Shown here: one piece after another, positions 1-8,021 of the stretch
Numbering within the stretch: the stretch's first letter is position 1
How the letters are laid out: each line of letters opens with the position of its first letter
Source: Sphaerisporangium viridialbum
GTDB lineage: Bacteria; Actinomycetota; Actinomycetes; Streptosporangiales; Streptosporangiaceae
DNA: 64,000 nt
Assembly (NCBI RefSeq): GCF_049674955.1
Contig: NZ_CP187232.1
Span: 8,308,001 to 8,372,000 of the forward strand
Direction: 5' to 3'
Position numbers and translations under genes: made by a program
Notes under the pieces: model-generated
The model's input: only the letters and a program-made list of their open reading frames with translations
What the model was told of the DNA's origin: nothing
Database searches by the model: none

Positions 1-1119
1 ACCCTGCTGGCCGTCCACGCGGCCGGCCTCGCGCACGGGGCCCTGCACGCGGGCACGGTGGTGATCGGCGAGGACGGCACCGCGGTCCTGGCCGAGCGCG
101 GGCTGCTCCTCGCCCTGCGGGGCGAGGAGCCCTCGCCCGACCGCGACCTCACGGCGTGGGCGTCACTGGCCCGGGGCCTCGCCGCCGGCTGGGCGGCGGG
201 CGATCCGCGCGCGGCGCAACTGTTCGACCGGGCGGCGGCCACCGCCATCACCCACGGGCTCAGCGCCGCCCGCGACGCCCTGCTCAGCGGGCGCGACCTG
301 CTTCCCACGGGATTCATCACCCGCGAGCGGCTCGTACGGACCATCCAGTGGTGGTCGGCGAGCGACGTGCCGACCCAGGAGCCTCCGCGCCCGTCCGCTC
401 CCTACGGCGCCGAGAGCGGCGAGGTCATGACCCTGCTCTACACGCCCGGCACCGGAGAGTACGCGGGCACGGCAGGCACGGCGGCCGCGGGCGGTGCCGC
501 CGTCGCGGGCGCCGCCGGGATCGCGGCGGCCGGGTATGACGGGGCGCCCGCCGGCACGGCTCCGTCGGCGGGCTCGACCGGCCCCACGGAGGCGGCGCGG
601 AGCGGTGAGATGCGCTTCGGCCCGGGGGTGCCCGCCGACACGACGGCCGCCCAGATCTGGCGGGCCGGGCGCGAGCAGGTCACCGCGCCCGCCAAGGAGC
701 GGCTGAGGCGGGCCCCCAGGCGCCGCAGGCGCGGCACCCTCTGGTCCGGCGTGCTCTTCGTGCTGATCATCGCGGCCGCGCTCTTCCTGTGGTTCCAGCG
801 CGGCGAGCCGCTTGCGGTCACGGCGGTCGACGTGAAGACGCCGAAGGCCAAGGGCTGCGACATCACGGTCAACGTCATCGGTGTGATCACCACGAACGGG
901 TCGGCGGGGCAGGTGTCCTACGAGTGGCTGCCCAGCGGCGAGCAGCCGGTCAGGCACACCGACTCCGTGCCGTCCGGGCAGTCCACCCACCAGGTCAGCC
1001 TCAAGTGGGACGTGGGCGGCCGTGGGACCAAGAAGCTCACGGCCCGGCTCCGCGTGCTCTCGCCGGTCGCCGCGGGCACCCGCCTGGAGGACAAAGCGTC
1101 GTTCACCTACAAGTGCTGA
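1..1119 (+). CDS. Pseudokinase-like single-pass membrane protein (5' end outside window)
   Basis: The frame is open from base 1, so the start lies upstream; 372 residues are visible. The first residues contain HAAGLAHGALHAGTVVI, which has the shape of a Ser/Thr-kinase catalytic loop (usually H-G-D-x-x-P-x-N) but lacks the Asp and Asn, and no DFG motif follows. A long Ala/Gly-rich cytoplasmic stretch leads to a basic stop-transfer patch (RRAPRRRRRG) and one transmembrane helix (about nt 748-795). The last ~110 residues form an extracellular beta-rich domain with a Cys near each end (GCDITV and the terminal YKC), perhaps a disulfide. Inference: a membrane pseudokinase or sensor; no catalytic role is visible. 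Confidence 0.6.
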   Translation, partial: TLLAVHAAGLAHGALHAGTVVIGEDGTAVLAERGLLLALRGEEPSPDRDLTAWASLARGLAAGWAAGDPRAAQLFDRAAATAITHGLSAARDALLSGRDLLPTGFITRERLVRTIQWWSASDVPTQEPPRPSAPYGAESGEVMTLLYTPGTGEYAGTAGTAAAGGAAVAGAAGIAAAGYDGAPAGTAPSAGSTGPTEAARSGEMRFGPGVPADTTAAQIWRAGREQVTAPAKERLRRAPRRRRRGTLWSGVLFVLIIAAALFLWFQRGEPLAVTAVDVKTPKAKGCDITVNVIGVITTNGSAGQVSYEWLPSGEQPVRHTDSVPSGQSTHQVSLKWDVGGRGTKKLTARLRVLSPVAAGTRLEDKASFTYKC

Positions 1120-1223
1120 CCCGTTCACCGTCCGGACCGGGGATTCCTGATGCGTTCGGGGGATGACGACCAGCATTGCGCTCCAAATGCGCAATAAGCG
1201 GCGATGTCACTATTCTGACGGGC

Positions 1224-2639
1224 ATGACGCAGACCCCCGCCGGCTGGTACCCCGACCCATACGGAAGCCCCCAACTGCGTTGGTGGGACGGCACGCAGTG
1301 GACCGACGCCACCCATCCGCTGGAGAGCCCGGCGGGTCAGAGCGCGCCCGTGACCACCGGCCAGTGGGCACAGCCCGGCGCCGGGACGCAGCCCAGTACG
1401 GGACAGCCGGGGACGGGACAGCACCCGCAGCCCGGCACGGGAGCCCAGCCGCAGCCGGGGACCGGCCCCCAGTTCCAGCCGGGCACAGGACCCCAGTTCC
1501 AGCCGGGCACAGGACCGCAGTTCCAGCCGGGCACAGGACCGCAGTTCCAGCCCGGCACGGGGGCCTATCCGCAGAACCCGCAGCCCGGCACGGGGCAGAA
1601 CCCGCAGATGGGCACGGGCTCGTATCCTCAGCCCGGCACGGGGCCGCACCCCCAGCCCGGCCCGCCCCAGGGGCAGGGGCCCTACCCGCAGCAGGGGCCG
1701 GCCCAGTTCGCCCCGCCCGCCCAGCAGGGGACGACACCGCTCGGCGCGCCCGGCAGCCCGTACGGCGGCCCCACGGGACCGCAGCCGTGGGGCGGCCAGG
1801 GCGGCACGGCCCAGTTCCCTGTGCCGGAGTTCGGCCCACAGGGTCCCCCGCCGAAGAAGAGCGTGATGCCCTGGGTGATCGGCGGCGGCGCCGTGGTGAT
1901 CCTCCTGGTCGTGGCCCTGGTGATCGGCATCAGCGTCGTCAACCGTGACACCACCCCGATCGCCGCGGAGACCCCGGCGCCGAGCACCAGCGTCGAGCCC
2001 TCGGACCCGCAGATCACCCCGCCGCTGGAGACCACGCCCACCCCGGACCCGAGCACCACGGACCTCCCGGCCGAGCTGCCGCAGCCCAAGGGCAACATCA
2101 TCAGCGACCCCCGCACGGGACTGTCGTACTCGTACCCCGGCTCGGAGTGGACGGTGCCGAAGTGGTCCGACCTGAACGGGAACGGCCGTGCCGACCCGAA
2201 CTTCCCGCAGTGGACCAGCGGCTATGAGGCCGTCTCGCAGGAGAACTTCGACGGCCAGGACAACAACTGGGTCGGCCAGGTCCTGACCTGCCGGCTGCCG
2301 GAGGTCTTCGACTACTCCGGGCCCCGGGATCTTCGCAACGTGGCCGGCAACGTCCTGATGAACTACGGGAAGTTCTTCTACAGCCTTCCGCACAAGAAAA
2401 AGATCATCAAGAACGCCGCGCTCGACGTCAGCGGCAAGAAGGCCTGGATCCTGCGATTCGAGATGGACTTCACCGACCAGGCCAAGAAGGCGGGCTACAA
2501 GTTCAGGAAGGAAGAGGGCATGATCCTGCTGGTGGACCAGGGTTCCGGACAGCGGCCTTCCATGCTTTACGCCTCCGTACCGGACAATTTGGACACCTCG
2601 GTGATCGATCGCGTACTGGACTCTCTCAAGGCCTCGTGA
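1224..2639 (+). CDS. DUF2510 domain membrane protein with Pro/Gln/Gly-Thr repeat linker
   Basis: 471 aa from ATG 1224; the frame stays open upstream, but this start places the DUF2510 motif at the N-terminus (GWYPDPYGSPQLRWWDGTQW, residues ~7-26), as is usual. A ~190-residue linker of Q-P-G-T-G units follows, then one transmembrane helix (WVIGGGAVVILLVVALVIGI, ~nt 1873-1932), a Thr/Pro stalk and an extracellular C-terminal domain of ~180 residues (about residues 290-471) that I do not recognise. DUF2510 proteins are common in actinomycetes and usually sit at the membrane; the function is unknown. The next gene, orn, starts 21 nt downstream. Confidence 0.75.
   Translation: MTQTPAGWYPDPYGSPQLRWWDGTQWTDATHPLESPAGQSAPVTTGQWAQPGAGTQPSTGQPGTGQHPQPGTGAQPQPGTGPQFQPGTGPQFQPGTGPQFQPGTGPQFQPGTGAYPQNPQPGTGQNPQMGTGSYPQPGTGPHPQPGPPQGQGPYPQQGPAQFAPPAQQGTTPLGAPGSPYGGPTGPQPWGGQGGTAQFPVPEFGPQGPPPKKSVMPWVIGGGAVVILLVVALVIGISVVNRDTTPIAAETPAPSTSVEPSDPQITPPLETTPTPDPSTTDLPAELPQPKGNIISDPRTGLSYSYPGSEWTVPKWSDLNGNGRADPNFPQWTSGYEAVSQENFDGQDNNWVGQVLTCRLPEVFDYSGPRDLRNVAGNVLMNYGKFFYSLPHKKKIIKNAALDVSGKKAWILRFEMDFTDQAKKAGYKFRKEEGMILLVDQGSGQRPSMLYASVPDNLDTSVIDRVLDSLKAS
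1470..1565 (+). repeat. Four tandem 24-nt repeats inside the DUF2510 gene
   Basis: Four near-perfect copies of a 24-nt unit each encode Q-F-Q-P-G-T-G-P. Differences are single third-position changes (for example ccc/ccg and aca/acg), as expected of recent in-frame tandem expansion. Looser Q-P-G-T-G units continue on both sides. The length of this linker is likely to vary between strains. Confidence 0.85.
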
Positions 2640-2660
2640 CCGGGCACTACGCTGAGCATT

Positions 2661-3257
2661 ATGAGTGACCTGTTGGTCTGGATCGACTGTGAGATGACCG
2701 GGCTCGATCTCGGCCGTGACGCGCTGGTCGAGGTCGCGTGTGTCGTGACCGACGGCGAGCTGAACCAGCTGGACGAGGGCGTGGACGTCGTCATCAAGCC
2801 GCCGCGGGAGGCCCTGGAGCAGATGTCGGAGGTCGTGCGCCAGATGCACACCTCCTCGGGCCTGCTCACCGCCCTCGGCGACGGCGTGACGCTCGCCGAG
2901 GCCGAGTCCATGGTGCTGGAGTACATCCGGCGGCATGTTCCCGAGCCCAAGAAGGCGCCGCTGTGCGGCAACTCCATCTCGACGGACCGTTCGTTCATCG
3001 CCCGTGACATGCCCGCCGTGGACGCCTACCTGCACTACCGCATGGTCGACGTCTCCTCGGTCAAGGAACTGGTCCGCCGCTGGTATCCCCGCGTCTACTT
3101 CGCCTCCCCGGCCAAGCAGGGCGGCCACCGCGCGCTGGCCGACATCACCGAGAGCGTCCAGGAGATGAGGTACTACCGCGCCGCCGTTTTCGTCCCCCAG
3201 CCGGGCCCCGACTCGGCCACCGCACGCGAGGTCGCCGAAGCCATCGCCGGATCTTGA
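2661..3257 (+). CDS. orn: Oligoribonuclease
   Basis: 198 aa, full length for Orn. This 3'-5' exoribonuclease degrades 2-5-nt RNAs and pGpG to mononucleotides in the cytoplasm. The DEDDh exonuclease residues are visible: WIDCEMTGLD at residues 7-16, the Asp of NSISTDRSFI (~112) and the His/Asp pair of GGHRALADI (~155-162). The start ATG is unambiguous because the family motif begins within seven residues. The gene follows the DUF2510 gene closely and is followed by the tRNA-His gene, whose promoter probably overlaps its 3' end. In many actinomycetes orn and tRNA-His are neighbours. Confidence 0.96.
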   Translation: MSDLLVWIDCEMTGLDLGRDALVEVACVVTDGELNQLDEGVDVVIKPPREALEQMSEVVRQMHTSSGLLTALGDGVTLAEAESMVLEYIRRHVPEPKKAPLCGNSISTDRSFIARDMPAVDAYLHYRMVDVSSVKELVRRWYPRVYFASPAKQGGHRALADITESVQEMRYYRAAVFVPQPGPDSATAREVAEAIAGS

Positions 3258-3268
3258 CGCGCCACGGC

Positions 3269-3296
3269 TTCAGAACCTCCCAAAGCCCGCTACACT
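3269..3296 (+). promoter_or_regulatory. Candidate sigma-70-type promoter of tRNA-His
   Basis: TTCAGA (3269-3274) and TACACT (3291-3296) are separated by 16 nt and lie about 35 nt upstream of the tRNA. Spacing and hexamers fit a housekeeping actinomycete promoter. No other candidate was seen between orn and the tRNA. Confidence 0.45.
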
Positions 3297-3330
3297 TTTC
3301 CCTGTGCCGCGGTGCTGACCGCGGGGCATG

Positions 3331-3406
3331 GTGGGTGTAGCTCAGTTGGCAGAGCGCCAGGTTGTGGTCCTGGATGTCGTGGGTTCAAGTCCCATCACTC
3401 ACCCCA
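3331..3406 (+). tRNA. tRNA-His (anticodon GTG), CCA encoded
   Basis: A cloverleaf can be folded by hand. The acceptor stem GTGGGTG pairs with CACTCAC (3396-3402), the anticodon stem CCAGG/CCTGG encloses TTGTGGT with anticodon GTG at 3364-3366, and the T-loop is TTCAAGT. Base 3330 is G and position 73 is C, giving the G-1:C73 pair that identifies tRNA-His. CCA at 3404-3406 is genomically encoded. Confidence 0.97.
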
Positions 3407-3412
3407 AGCGGG

Positions 3413-3449
3413 CGATGGCCGGTCCAGACGGACCGGCCATCGTGCTTTT
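3413..3449 (+). terminator. Intrinsic terminator after tRNA-His
   Basis: A perfect 13-bp stem (3413-3425 with 3430-3442) closes a 4-nt loop and is followed by TGCTTTT. Placement directly after the CCA end makes it the tRNA terminator. Confidence 0.9.
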
Positions 3450-3601
3450 CCGGCACACCCCTGTTTGAGCTGGAAAGCAGCCCCTTTCGGGCGGCTTGTC
3501 CCCCAAAGATGGAAATGGCGGGCTATGCTCGCACAGAACCGCTACGCCGCCAGCGCGGGGGGCTCGGCGATCTGACAATGATTCGTGCCACCGGAGGCCG
3601 G

Positions 3602-3832
3602 ATGAGTGTCGATGACGCCACGTACAACGAGCACGCGCACACCGGGTTGAGCAAACGCGAGGCCGAGGTGATGGAGCTGATCGCGACGGGCCACTCGAAC
3701 GGAGAGATCGCACAACGGTTGTTCCTCAGCGAGAAGACGGTGAAGAACCACGTCAACCGCATCTACTCCAAGCTGGGCGCGGACTCCAGGGGGACCGCCA
3801 TCGGCCTGTGGAGGGGAAACGCGTCCGGGTGA
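3602..3832 (+). CDS. Stand-alone LuxR-type HTH regulator
   Basis: 76 aa consisting almost only of a LuxR/GerE helix-turn-helix: LSKREAEVMELIATGHSNGEIA, then the recognition helix SEKTVKNHVNRIYSKLG. No receiver or ligand domain precedes it. The ATG at 3602 follows a GGAGG at 3593-3597; a longer in-frame extension exists, but its codons lie in the tRNA and terminator region, so I rejected it. Single-domain regulators of this kind are common in actinomycetes and probably bind DNA as dimers. The target is unknown. It converges on the lysine aminotransferase gene. Confidence 0.85.
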   Translation: MSVDDATYNEHAHTGLSKREAEVMELIATGHSNGEIAQRLFLSEKTVKNHVNRIYSKLGADSRGTAIGLWRGNASG

Positions 3833-3859
3833 CGGCGGGTGCGCGAGCACGGGCGGCCG

Positions 3860-5158
3860 TCAGGCGGGCACGGGCGCCGCGTCCCGCACGGCCGTGAGCG
3901 CACGGCCCAGCGCCGCGAGGCCGTGGCCGATCTCCTCGGCGGTGACCGAGAGCGCGGGGCGCAGCCGTACGGACTTCTCCCCGCAGGGCAGGACGAGCAC
4001 CCCCTCGTCTTCACGGAGCGCGGTGATCAGCCGGTCCCTGCCGGAGCAGACGTCGAAGGCGCACATGAGGCCCCTCCCCCTGCTGTTGCGCACCAGGCCG
4101 GGGAACGCCTCCTCCAGCGCCCTCAGCCCGTCGAGCAGGCTCTTCCCGAGCACTCCCGCGCGGGCGATCAGCCCGTCGCGCTCGATGATCTCCAGCATCC
4201 TGCGCGAACGCACCATGTCGACGAGGCCGCCGCCCCACGTGGAGTTGATCCGTCCGCTCACCTGGAACACGTTGCCCTCGACCTCGTCCACCCTGCGGCC
4301 GGCCATGATGCCGCCGACCTGCACCTTCTTGGCGAAGGCCACGATGTCGGGCGCCAGGCCGAGCTGCTGGTAGGCCCAGGGCGTGCCGGTGAGGCCGGCG
4401 CCGGTCTGCACCTCGTCCAGGACGAACAGCGCGTCCCGCTCGTGGCACAGGTCCTGTACGGCCCGCAGGAACTCGGGACGCATGTGGTTGTCCCCGCCCT
4501 CGCCCTGGATGGGCTCGGCGATGAAGCACGCGATGTCGTGGGGGTGGCGGTCGAAGGCCTCCCTGGCCTGGGCCAGCGACCGCTCCTCGGCGGCCTCCAC
4601 GTCGCCGAAGTGGATCGCGGGCACCTCGATCCTCGGCCAGTCGAAGACGGGGAAGCGGTCGGTCTTGGCCGGCTCGGTGTTGGTCAGTGACAGGGTGTAC
4701 CCGCTGCGGCCGTGGAAGGCGCGCGTGAGGTGCAGCACCTTGGTCCCGAGCTCCCGGGGACGTCCGCCGGCCTCGTTGTGGCGGCTCTTCCAGTCGAAGG
4801 CGCACTTGAGGGCGTTCTCGACGGCCAGCGCGCCGCCCTCGACGAAGAACAGGTGGGGCAGCTCCGGGTCGCCGAGCACCCGGGCGAAGGTGTCGGCGAA
4901 GTCGGCGAGGTGCACCGTGTAGAGGTCGGAGTTCGCCGGCTTGTTCGCGGCGACCCGGCCCAGCAGCGACAGGAACTCCGGATCGTCGTCGAACGGGTTC
5001 ACGCCGAGCGGGGCCGAGGCGAAGAACGTGTAGAAGTCGAGGTAGCGGCGGCCGGTGCCGGCGTCCACGAGCCATGATCCGCCGCTACGTTCGAGGTCGA
5101 GCTCCAGACGGTAGCCGTCGACGAGGAGGTGGCGGGCCAGACGGTCGAGGACGCTCAT
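3860..5158 (-). CDS. lat: L-lysine 6-aminotransferase
   Basis: 432 aa, class III PLP-dependent aminotransferase. The family transfers the epsilon-amino group of lysine to 2-oxoglutarate, giving 2-aminoadipate semialdehyde (piperideine-6-carboxylate). Visible features are the PLP-phosphate region FVEGGALAVENALK, the Asp of FVLDEVQTG and the Schiff-base Lys in APDIVAFAKKVQVGG (~residue 276). The start at 5158 follows GGGAGGG; an ATG 12 nt upstream lies before that site. No beta-lactam genes are nearby, so lysine catabolism or a stress role is likelier than cephamycin supply. The long match to the mycobacterial and Streptomyces LAT pattern makes the call firm. Confidence 0.9.
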   Translation of the reverse strand: MSVLDRLARHLLVDGYRLELDLERSGGSWLVDAGTGRRYLDFYTFFASAPLGVNPFDDDPEFLSLLGRVAANKPANSDLYTVHLADFADTFARVLGDPELPHLFFVEGGALAVENALKCAFDWKSRHNEAGGRPRELGTKVLHLTRAFHGRSGYTLSLTNTEPAKTDRFPVFDWPRIEVPAIHFGDVEAAEERSLAQAREAFDRHPHDIACFIAEPIQGEGGDNHMRPEFLRAVQDLCHERDALFVLDEVQTGAGLTGTPWAYQQLGLAPDIVAFAKKVQVGGIMAGRRVDEVEGNVFQVSGRINSTWGGGLVDMVRSRRMLEIIERDGLIARAGVLGKSLLDGLRALEEAFPGLVRNSRGRGLMCAFDVCSGRDRLITALREDEGVLVLPCGEKSVRLRPALSVTAEEIGHGLAALGRALTAVRDAAPVPA

Positions 5159-5277
5159 GTGCCCTCCCATGAGGAGCTGGACTTACGCCAGATTATTCCC
5201 CGTTACCCGGGCACATATGTTCATACTTTCCGGCACTTCGGCTCTGTCGCACTAATTCTTTTCTCTGTGTCGGCGCT

Positions 5278-5856
5278 CTAGACGACGTGCGCGGCCGTCC
5301 CCGCGGTCCCACGGTGGCCGATGTCTCTGACCCGGAAGGCCAGGAACAGCAGCGAGGCGCCGTACACGATCGCGAAGATGCCGATCAGCCAGGTCAGCGC
5401 GAGCGCGCCGGACGCGGGCCAGGCGAACAGCAGGATTCCGAAGATCACGGCGAGCACGCCGCTGACCACGTGCGTCCAGTCTGTGTCGCCGGCCTGCCTG
5501 CGCCTGATCGCCGCGATGATCTCCGCCGCGCCGATGACGACCGCGTAGGCGGCGATCAGCAGGAGCAGTGCGAGCGTCGTGATCCCGGGCCAGACCCAGG
5601 CGACGATGCCGGCCAGGATGCCGAGGACACCCGAGACGATCACCCAGGTCCTCGACTCGCCTGGATGGGTGCCCCGGAACGCCCCGATGAGCGTGAAGAC
5701 CCCGTTGACGATCGCGAAGGCGCCGAAGAGGATCACCAGGGTGAGCAGCGTGATCAGGGGCCACACGATGGCCAGGATGCCGAACAGGATCGCGCAGGCA
5801 CCGCGCACCGCGAGCGCCCACCAGTGGTGGCCTACCTCGGCCCGCACATCTTGCAT
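5278..5856 (-). CDS. HdeD-family (DUF308) membrane protein
   Basis: 192 aa with six hydrophobic helices arranged as three repeated hairpins (for example AILFGILAIVWPLITLLTL and VLGILAGIVAWVWPGI), the DUF308/HdeD pattern with P-x-x-T/A at hairpin turns. HdeD is an acid-resistance inner-membrane protein in enterobacteria; the actinomycete homologues have no proven role. The ATG at 5856 has AGGAGG close upstream. It is probably monocistronic: it faces lat in the same direction with a gap of about 120 nt and is divergent from the amidohydrolase gene. Confidence 0.85.
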   Translation of the reverse strand: MQDVRAEVGHHWWALAVRGACAILFGILAIVWPLITLLTLVILFGAFAIVNGVFTLIGAFRGTHPGESRTWVIVSGVLGILAGIVAWVWPGITTLALLLLIAAYAVVIGAAEIIAAIRRRQAGDTDWTHVVSGVLAVIFGILLFAWPASGALALTWLIGIFAIVYGASLLFLAFRVRDIGHRGTAGTAAHVV

Positions 5857-6035
5857 ATCGTCCTCCTAGGTCGCGCCGGGGACGAGGGCTCCGTGATCGG
5901 CAATCCGCTCATGGCACGAAGACCACCTCCAGCCCCACGTTTCCGTTCATATCCGGAAAGGACGTGTTACCAGACCAAATCGACGTCAAATGCTGTCCAG
6001 CACCTATCAAGCCCGGCAATATCGTGTGAAGTCCG

Positions 6036-6055
6036 CTGATATGTGGACATGTCAG
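6036..6055. promoter_or_regulatory. Imperfect inverted repeat upstream of the amidohydrolase gene
   Basis: CTGATATG (6036-6043) and CATGTCAG (6048-6055) are 8-nt arms with one mismatch around TGGA, 24 nt before the GTG start of the M20 gene. It could be an operator; the evidence is symmetry and position only. Confidence 0.3.
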
Positions 6056-6079
6056 GGACGAGACCTTGGAGGGACGTCG

Positions 6080-7300
6080 GTGTCACTTCGCGAAGCCGCC
6101 GAAGACATCAGCAGCGAGCTCGTACGGCTGCGCCACGCGCTGCACCGCGAGCCCGAGCTCGGCCTGGACCTGCCGAGAACCCAGGAGAAGGTGCTCGGCG
6201 CGCTGGCGGGACTGCCCCTCGAGGTGTCCACCGGCGAGCGGCTGAGCTCGGTCACCGCCGTGCTGCGCGGCGCGGAGCCCGGCCCGACCGTACTGCTCCG
6301 CGGCGACATGGACGCGCTGCCCGTGACCGAGCGGAGCGGCTCCCCCGTGGTCTCCGAGCTGGCCGGGCGCATGCACGCCTGCGGGCACGACCTGCACACC
6401 GCCATGCTGGCCGGCGCCGCGCACCTGCTCGCCGCCCGGCGCGACCGGCTGGCCGGCGACGTGGTCTTCATGTTCCAGCCCGGCGAGGAGGGCGCGGGCG
6501 GCGCGAAGATCATGATCGAGGAGGGCGTGCTGGACGCCTCCGGCCGCCGTCCCGTCGCCGCGTACGCCCTGCACGTGATCAGCTCGCTGCTTCCGCAGGG
6601 CGTCTTCGTCAGCAGGGGCGGCCCCATCATGGCGGCGGCGGACCGGCTGGTCGTGACCGTGCGCGGCTCGGGCGGGCACGGCTCGACCCCGCACCTGGCC
6701 AACGACCCGATCCCCGCCGCGTGCGAGATGGTCACCGCGCTGCAGACCATGGTCACGCGGGGCTTCGACGTGTTCGACCCGGTGGTGGTCACCGTGGGGA
6801 GCTTCCACGCCGGCACCGCCGACAACGTCATCCCCGGCGAGGCCCGCTTCGAGGCCACGATCAGATCGTTCTCCGAGGCGGCCCACGGCCGCGTCCAGGA
6901 GCGCGTCCTGACGCTCGTGCGGGGCATCGCCGCCGCGCACGGCCTGGAGGTCGAGGCCGACTACGACGTGAGCTATCCCGTCACCGTCAACAGCGCGGCC
7001 GAGGCGGACTTCGTCGGCGCCACCGTACGTGAGGTGTTCGACGAGCGGCGGTTCGTCAGGGCGCCCCAGCCGTTCCCCGGCTCCGAGGACTTCTCGTTCG
7101 TCTGCGAGGAGGTGCCGTCGGCTTTCGTGGCCCTCGGCGCCTGCCCGACGGGGGCCGACCCGTCGAAGGCCGCCTACAACCACGCGCCGGAGGCGGTCTT
7201 CGACGACGCCGTGCTGGCCGACGGCGCGGCGCTCTACGCCGAACTGGCCGCCCGCAGGCTCGCCCGGGAGGCCTCAGCCGGCGGCGTAGACCACCAGTGA
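6080..7300 (+). CDS. M20-family amidohydrolase (N-acyl amino acid / hippurate hydrolase type)
   Basis: 406 aa from GTG 6080, chosen because GGAGGGA lies 5 nt upstream; an upstream frame extension has no ribosome site. These cytoplasmic enzymes hydrolyse N-acyl or indole-amino-acid amides using two metals. Metal-site motifs are visible: GDMDALPV, MHACGHDLHTAM, QPGEEGAGGAK, the His of YALHVI and the C-terminal PFPGSEDFS. The dimerisation ('lid') domain begins near GGPIMAAADRL. The exact substrate cannot be read from sequence. Its last 27 nt overlap antisense with the hemolysin III gene. Confidence 0.9.
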   Translation: MSLREAAEDISSELVRLRHALHREPELGLDLPRTQEKVLGALAGLPLEVSTGERLSSVTAVLRGAEPGPTVLLRGDMDALPVTERSGSPVVSELAGRMHACGHDLHTAMLAGAAHLLAARRDRLAGDVVFMFQPGEEGAGGAKIMIEEGVLDASGRRPVAAYALHVISSLLPQGVFVSRGGPIMAAADRLVVTVRGSGGHGSTPHLANDPIPAACEMVTALQTMVTRGFDVFDPVVVTVGSFHAGTADNVIPGEARFEATIRSFSEAAHGRVQERVLTLVRGIAAAHGLEVEADYDVSYPVTVNSAAEADFVGATVREVFDERRFVRAPQPFPGSEDFSFVCEEVPSAFVALGACPTGADPSKAAYNHAPEAVFDDAVLADGAALYAELAARRLAREASAGGVDHQ

Positions 7301-7954
7301 GACCGCGACGTACTGCGCCACGTAGGCGGCCAGGGTGAAGGCGTGGAACACCTCGTGGAAGCCGAACCAGCGCGGCGAGGGGTCAGGGCGGCGCAGGCCG
7401 TAGACGAGGCCGCCGAGGCTGTAGAGGACGCCGCCCACGATGACGAGCACGACCGCGGCCACCCCCGCGCCTTCGACCAGCTGGGGCATCACGAAGACGG
7501 CGGTCCAGCCCAGCGCGACGTAGAGCGCCGTGTAGAGCCAGCGGGGCGCCCCCATCCACACCGAGCGGAAGACGACCCCGGCGACGGCTCCCGTCCAGAT
7601 CACCGAGAGCACGGCGACCCGCACCGGCCCGTCCAGCGCGAGCAGCGCGAGGGGCGTGTAGGTGCCCGCGATGATCAGGTAGATGTTGGCGTGGTCGAGC
7701 CGCCGCAGGACCTCGGCCAGGCGGGAGGCCTGGCGGCCGCGGTGGTAGGTCGCGGAGACGCCGAAGAGCAGGCCCGAGGTCACCGCGTAGATCGCGGCGG
7801 CGAGGCGGGCCTGCAGGGTCGGCCCGAGGGCCACGAGGACGAACCCGGCGATCAGCGTCGCGGGCAACGCCCCGGCGTGCAGCCAGCCGCGCAGCTTCGG
7901 CGGGGGAACCGTTCGATCGGGGGAGACGGCGGGGGCGGCGGTCATTGTGGTCAT
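7274..7954 (-). CDS. Hemolysin III / PAQR-family membrane protein
   Basis: 226 aa with seven hydrophobic helices. Conserved hemolysin III (YqfA/TrhA) motifs are visible: YHRGRQ, RRLDHANIYLIIAGTYTPLALL and the C-terminal GFHEVFHAFT, whose His/Asp residues form a metal site in the PAQR superfamily. In bacteria the family affects membrane-lipid homeostasis; true haemolytic activity is not established here. The ATG at 7954 is preceded by GAGGAG, and a nested palindromic region (7964-8008) lies immediately upstream, suggesting repressor control. The 3' end overlaps the amidohydrolase gene by 27 nt. Confidence 0.88.
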   Translation of the reverse strand: MTTMTAAPAVSPDRTVPPPKLRGWLHAGALPATLIAGFVLVALGPTLQARLAAAIYAVTSGLLFGVSATYHRGRQASRLAEVLRRLDHANIYLIIAGTYTPLALLALDGPVRVAVLSVIWTGAVAGVVFRSVWMGAPRWLYTALYVALGWTAVFVMPQLVEGAGVAAVVLVIVGGVLYSLGGLVYGLRRPDPSPRWFGFHEVFHAFTLAAYVAQYVAVSLVVYAAG

Positions 7955-7963
7955 CTCAACCTC

Positions 7964-8008
7964 CTCACAACCTACGCTAGCGTAACTTACGCCGCCGTAG
8001 GTTGTGAG
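7964..8008. promoter_or_regulatory. Nested palindromic operator upstream of hemolysin III gene
   Basis: A 13-bp perfect inverted repeat (7964-7976 with 7996-8008) encloses two copies of TACG-N4-CGTA (7973-7984, itself a perfect 12-bp palindrome, and 7989-8000) with centres 16 bp apart. Such paired dyads suit two dimers of a TetR-type repressor. The left arm overlaps the ribosome-binding site. The cognate regulator is not adjacent. Confidence 0.6.
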
Positions 8009-8021
8009 TTCGATCACGCGC

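Noticed and set aside
1125..3128. 667-codon minus-strand frame
   Set aside because: Covers two well-supported plus-strand genes (DUF2510 and orn) and shows only Arg/Leu/Gly-rich shadow sequence.
3860..5158. Start of a cephamycin cluster because of the lat gene
   Set aside because: No pcbAB, pcbC or cef-type genes lie on either side.
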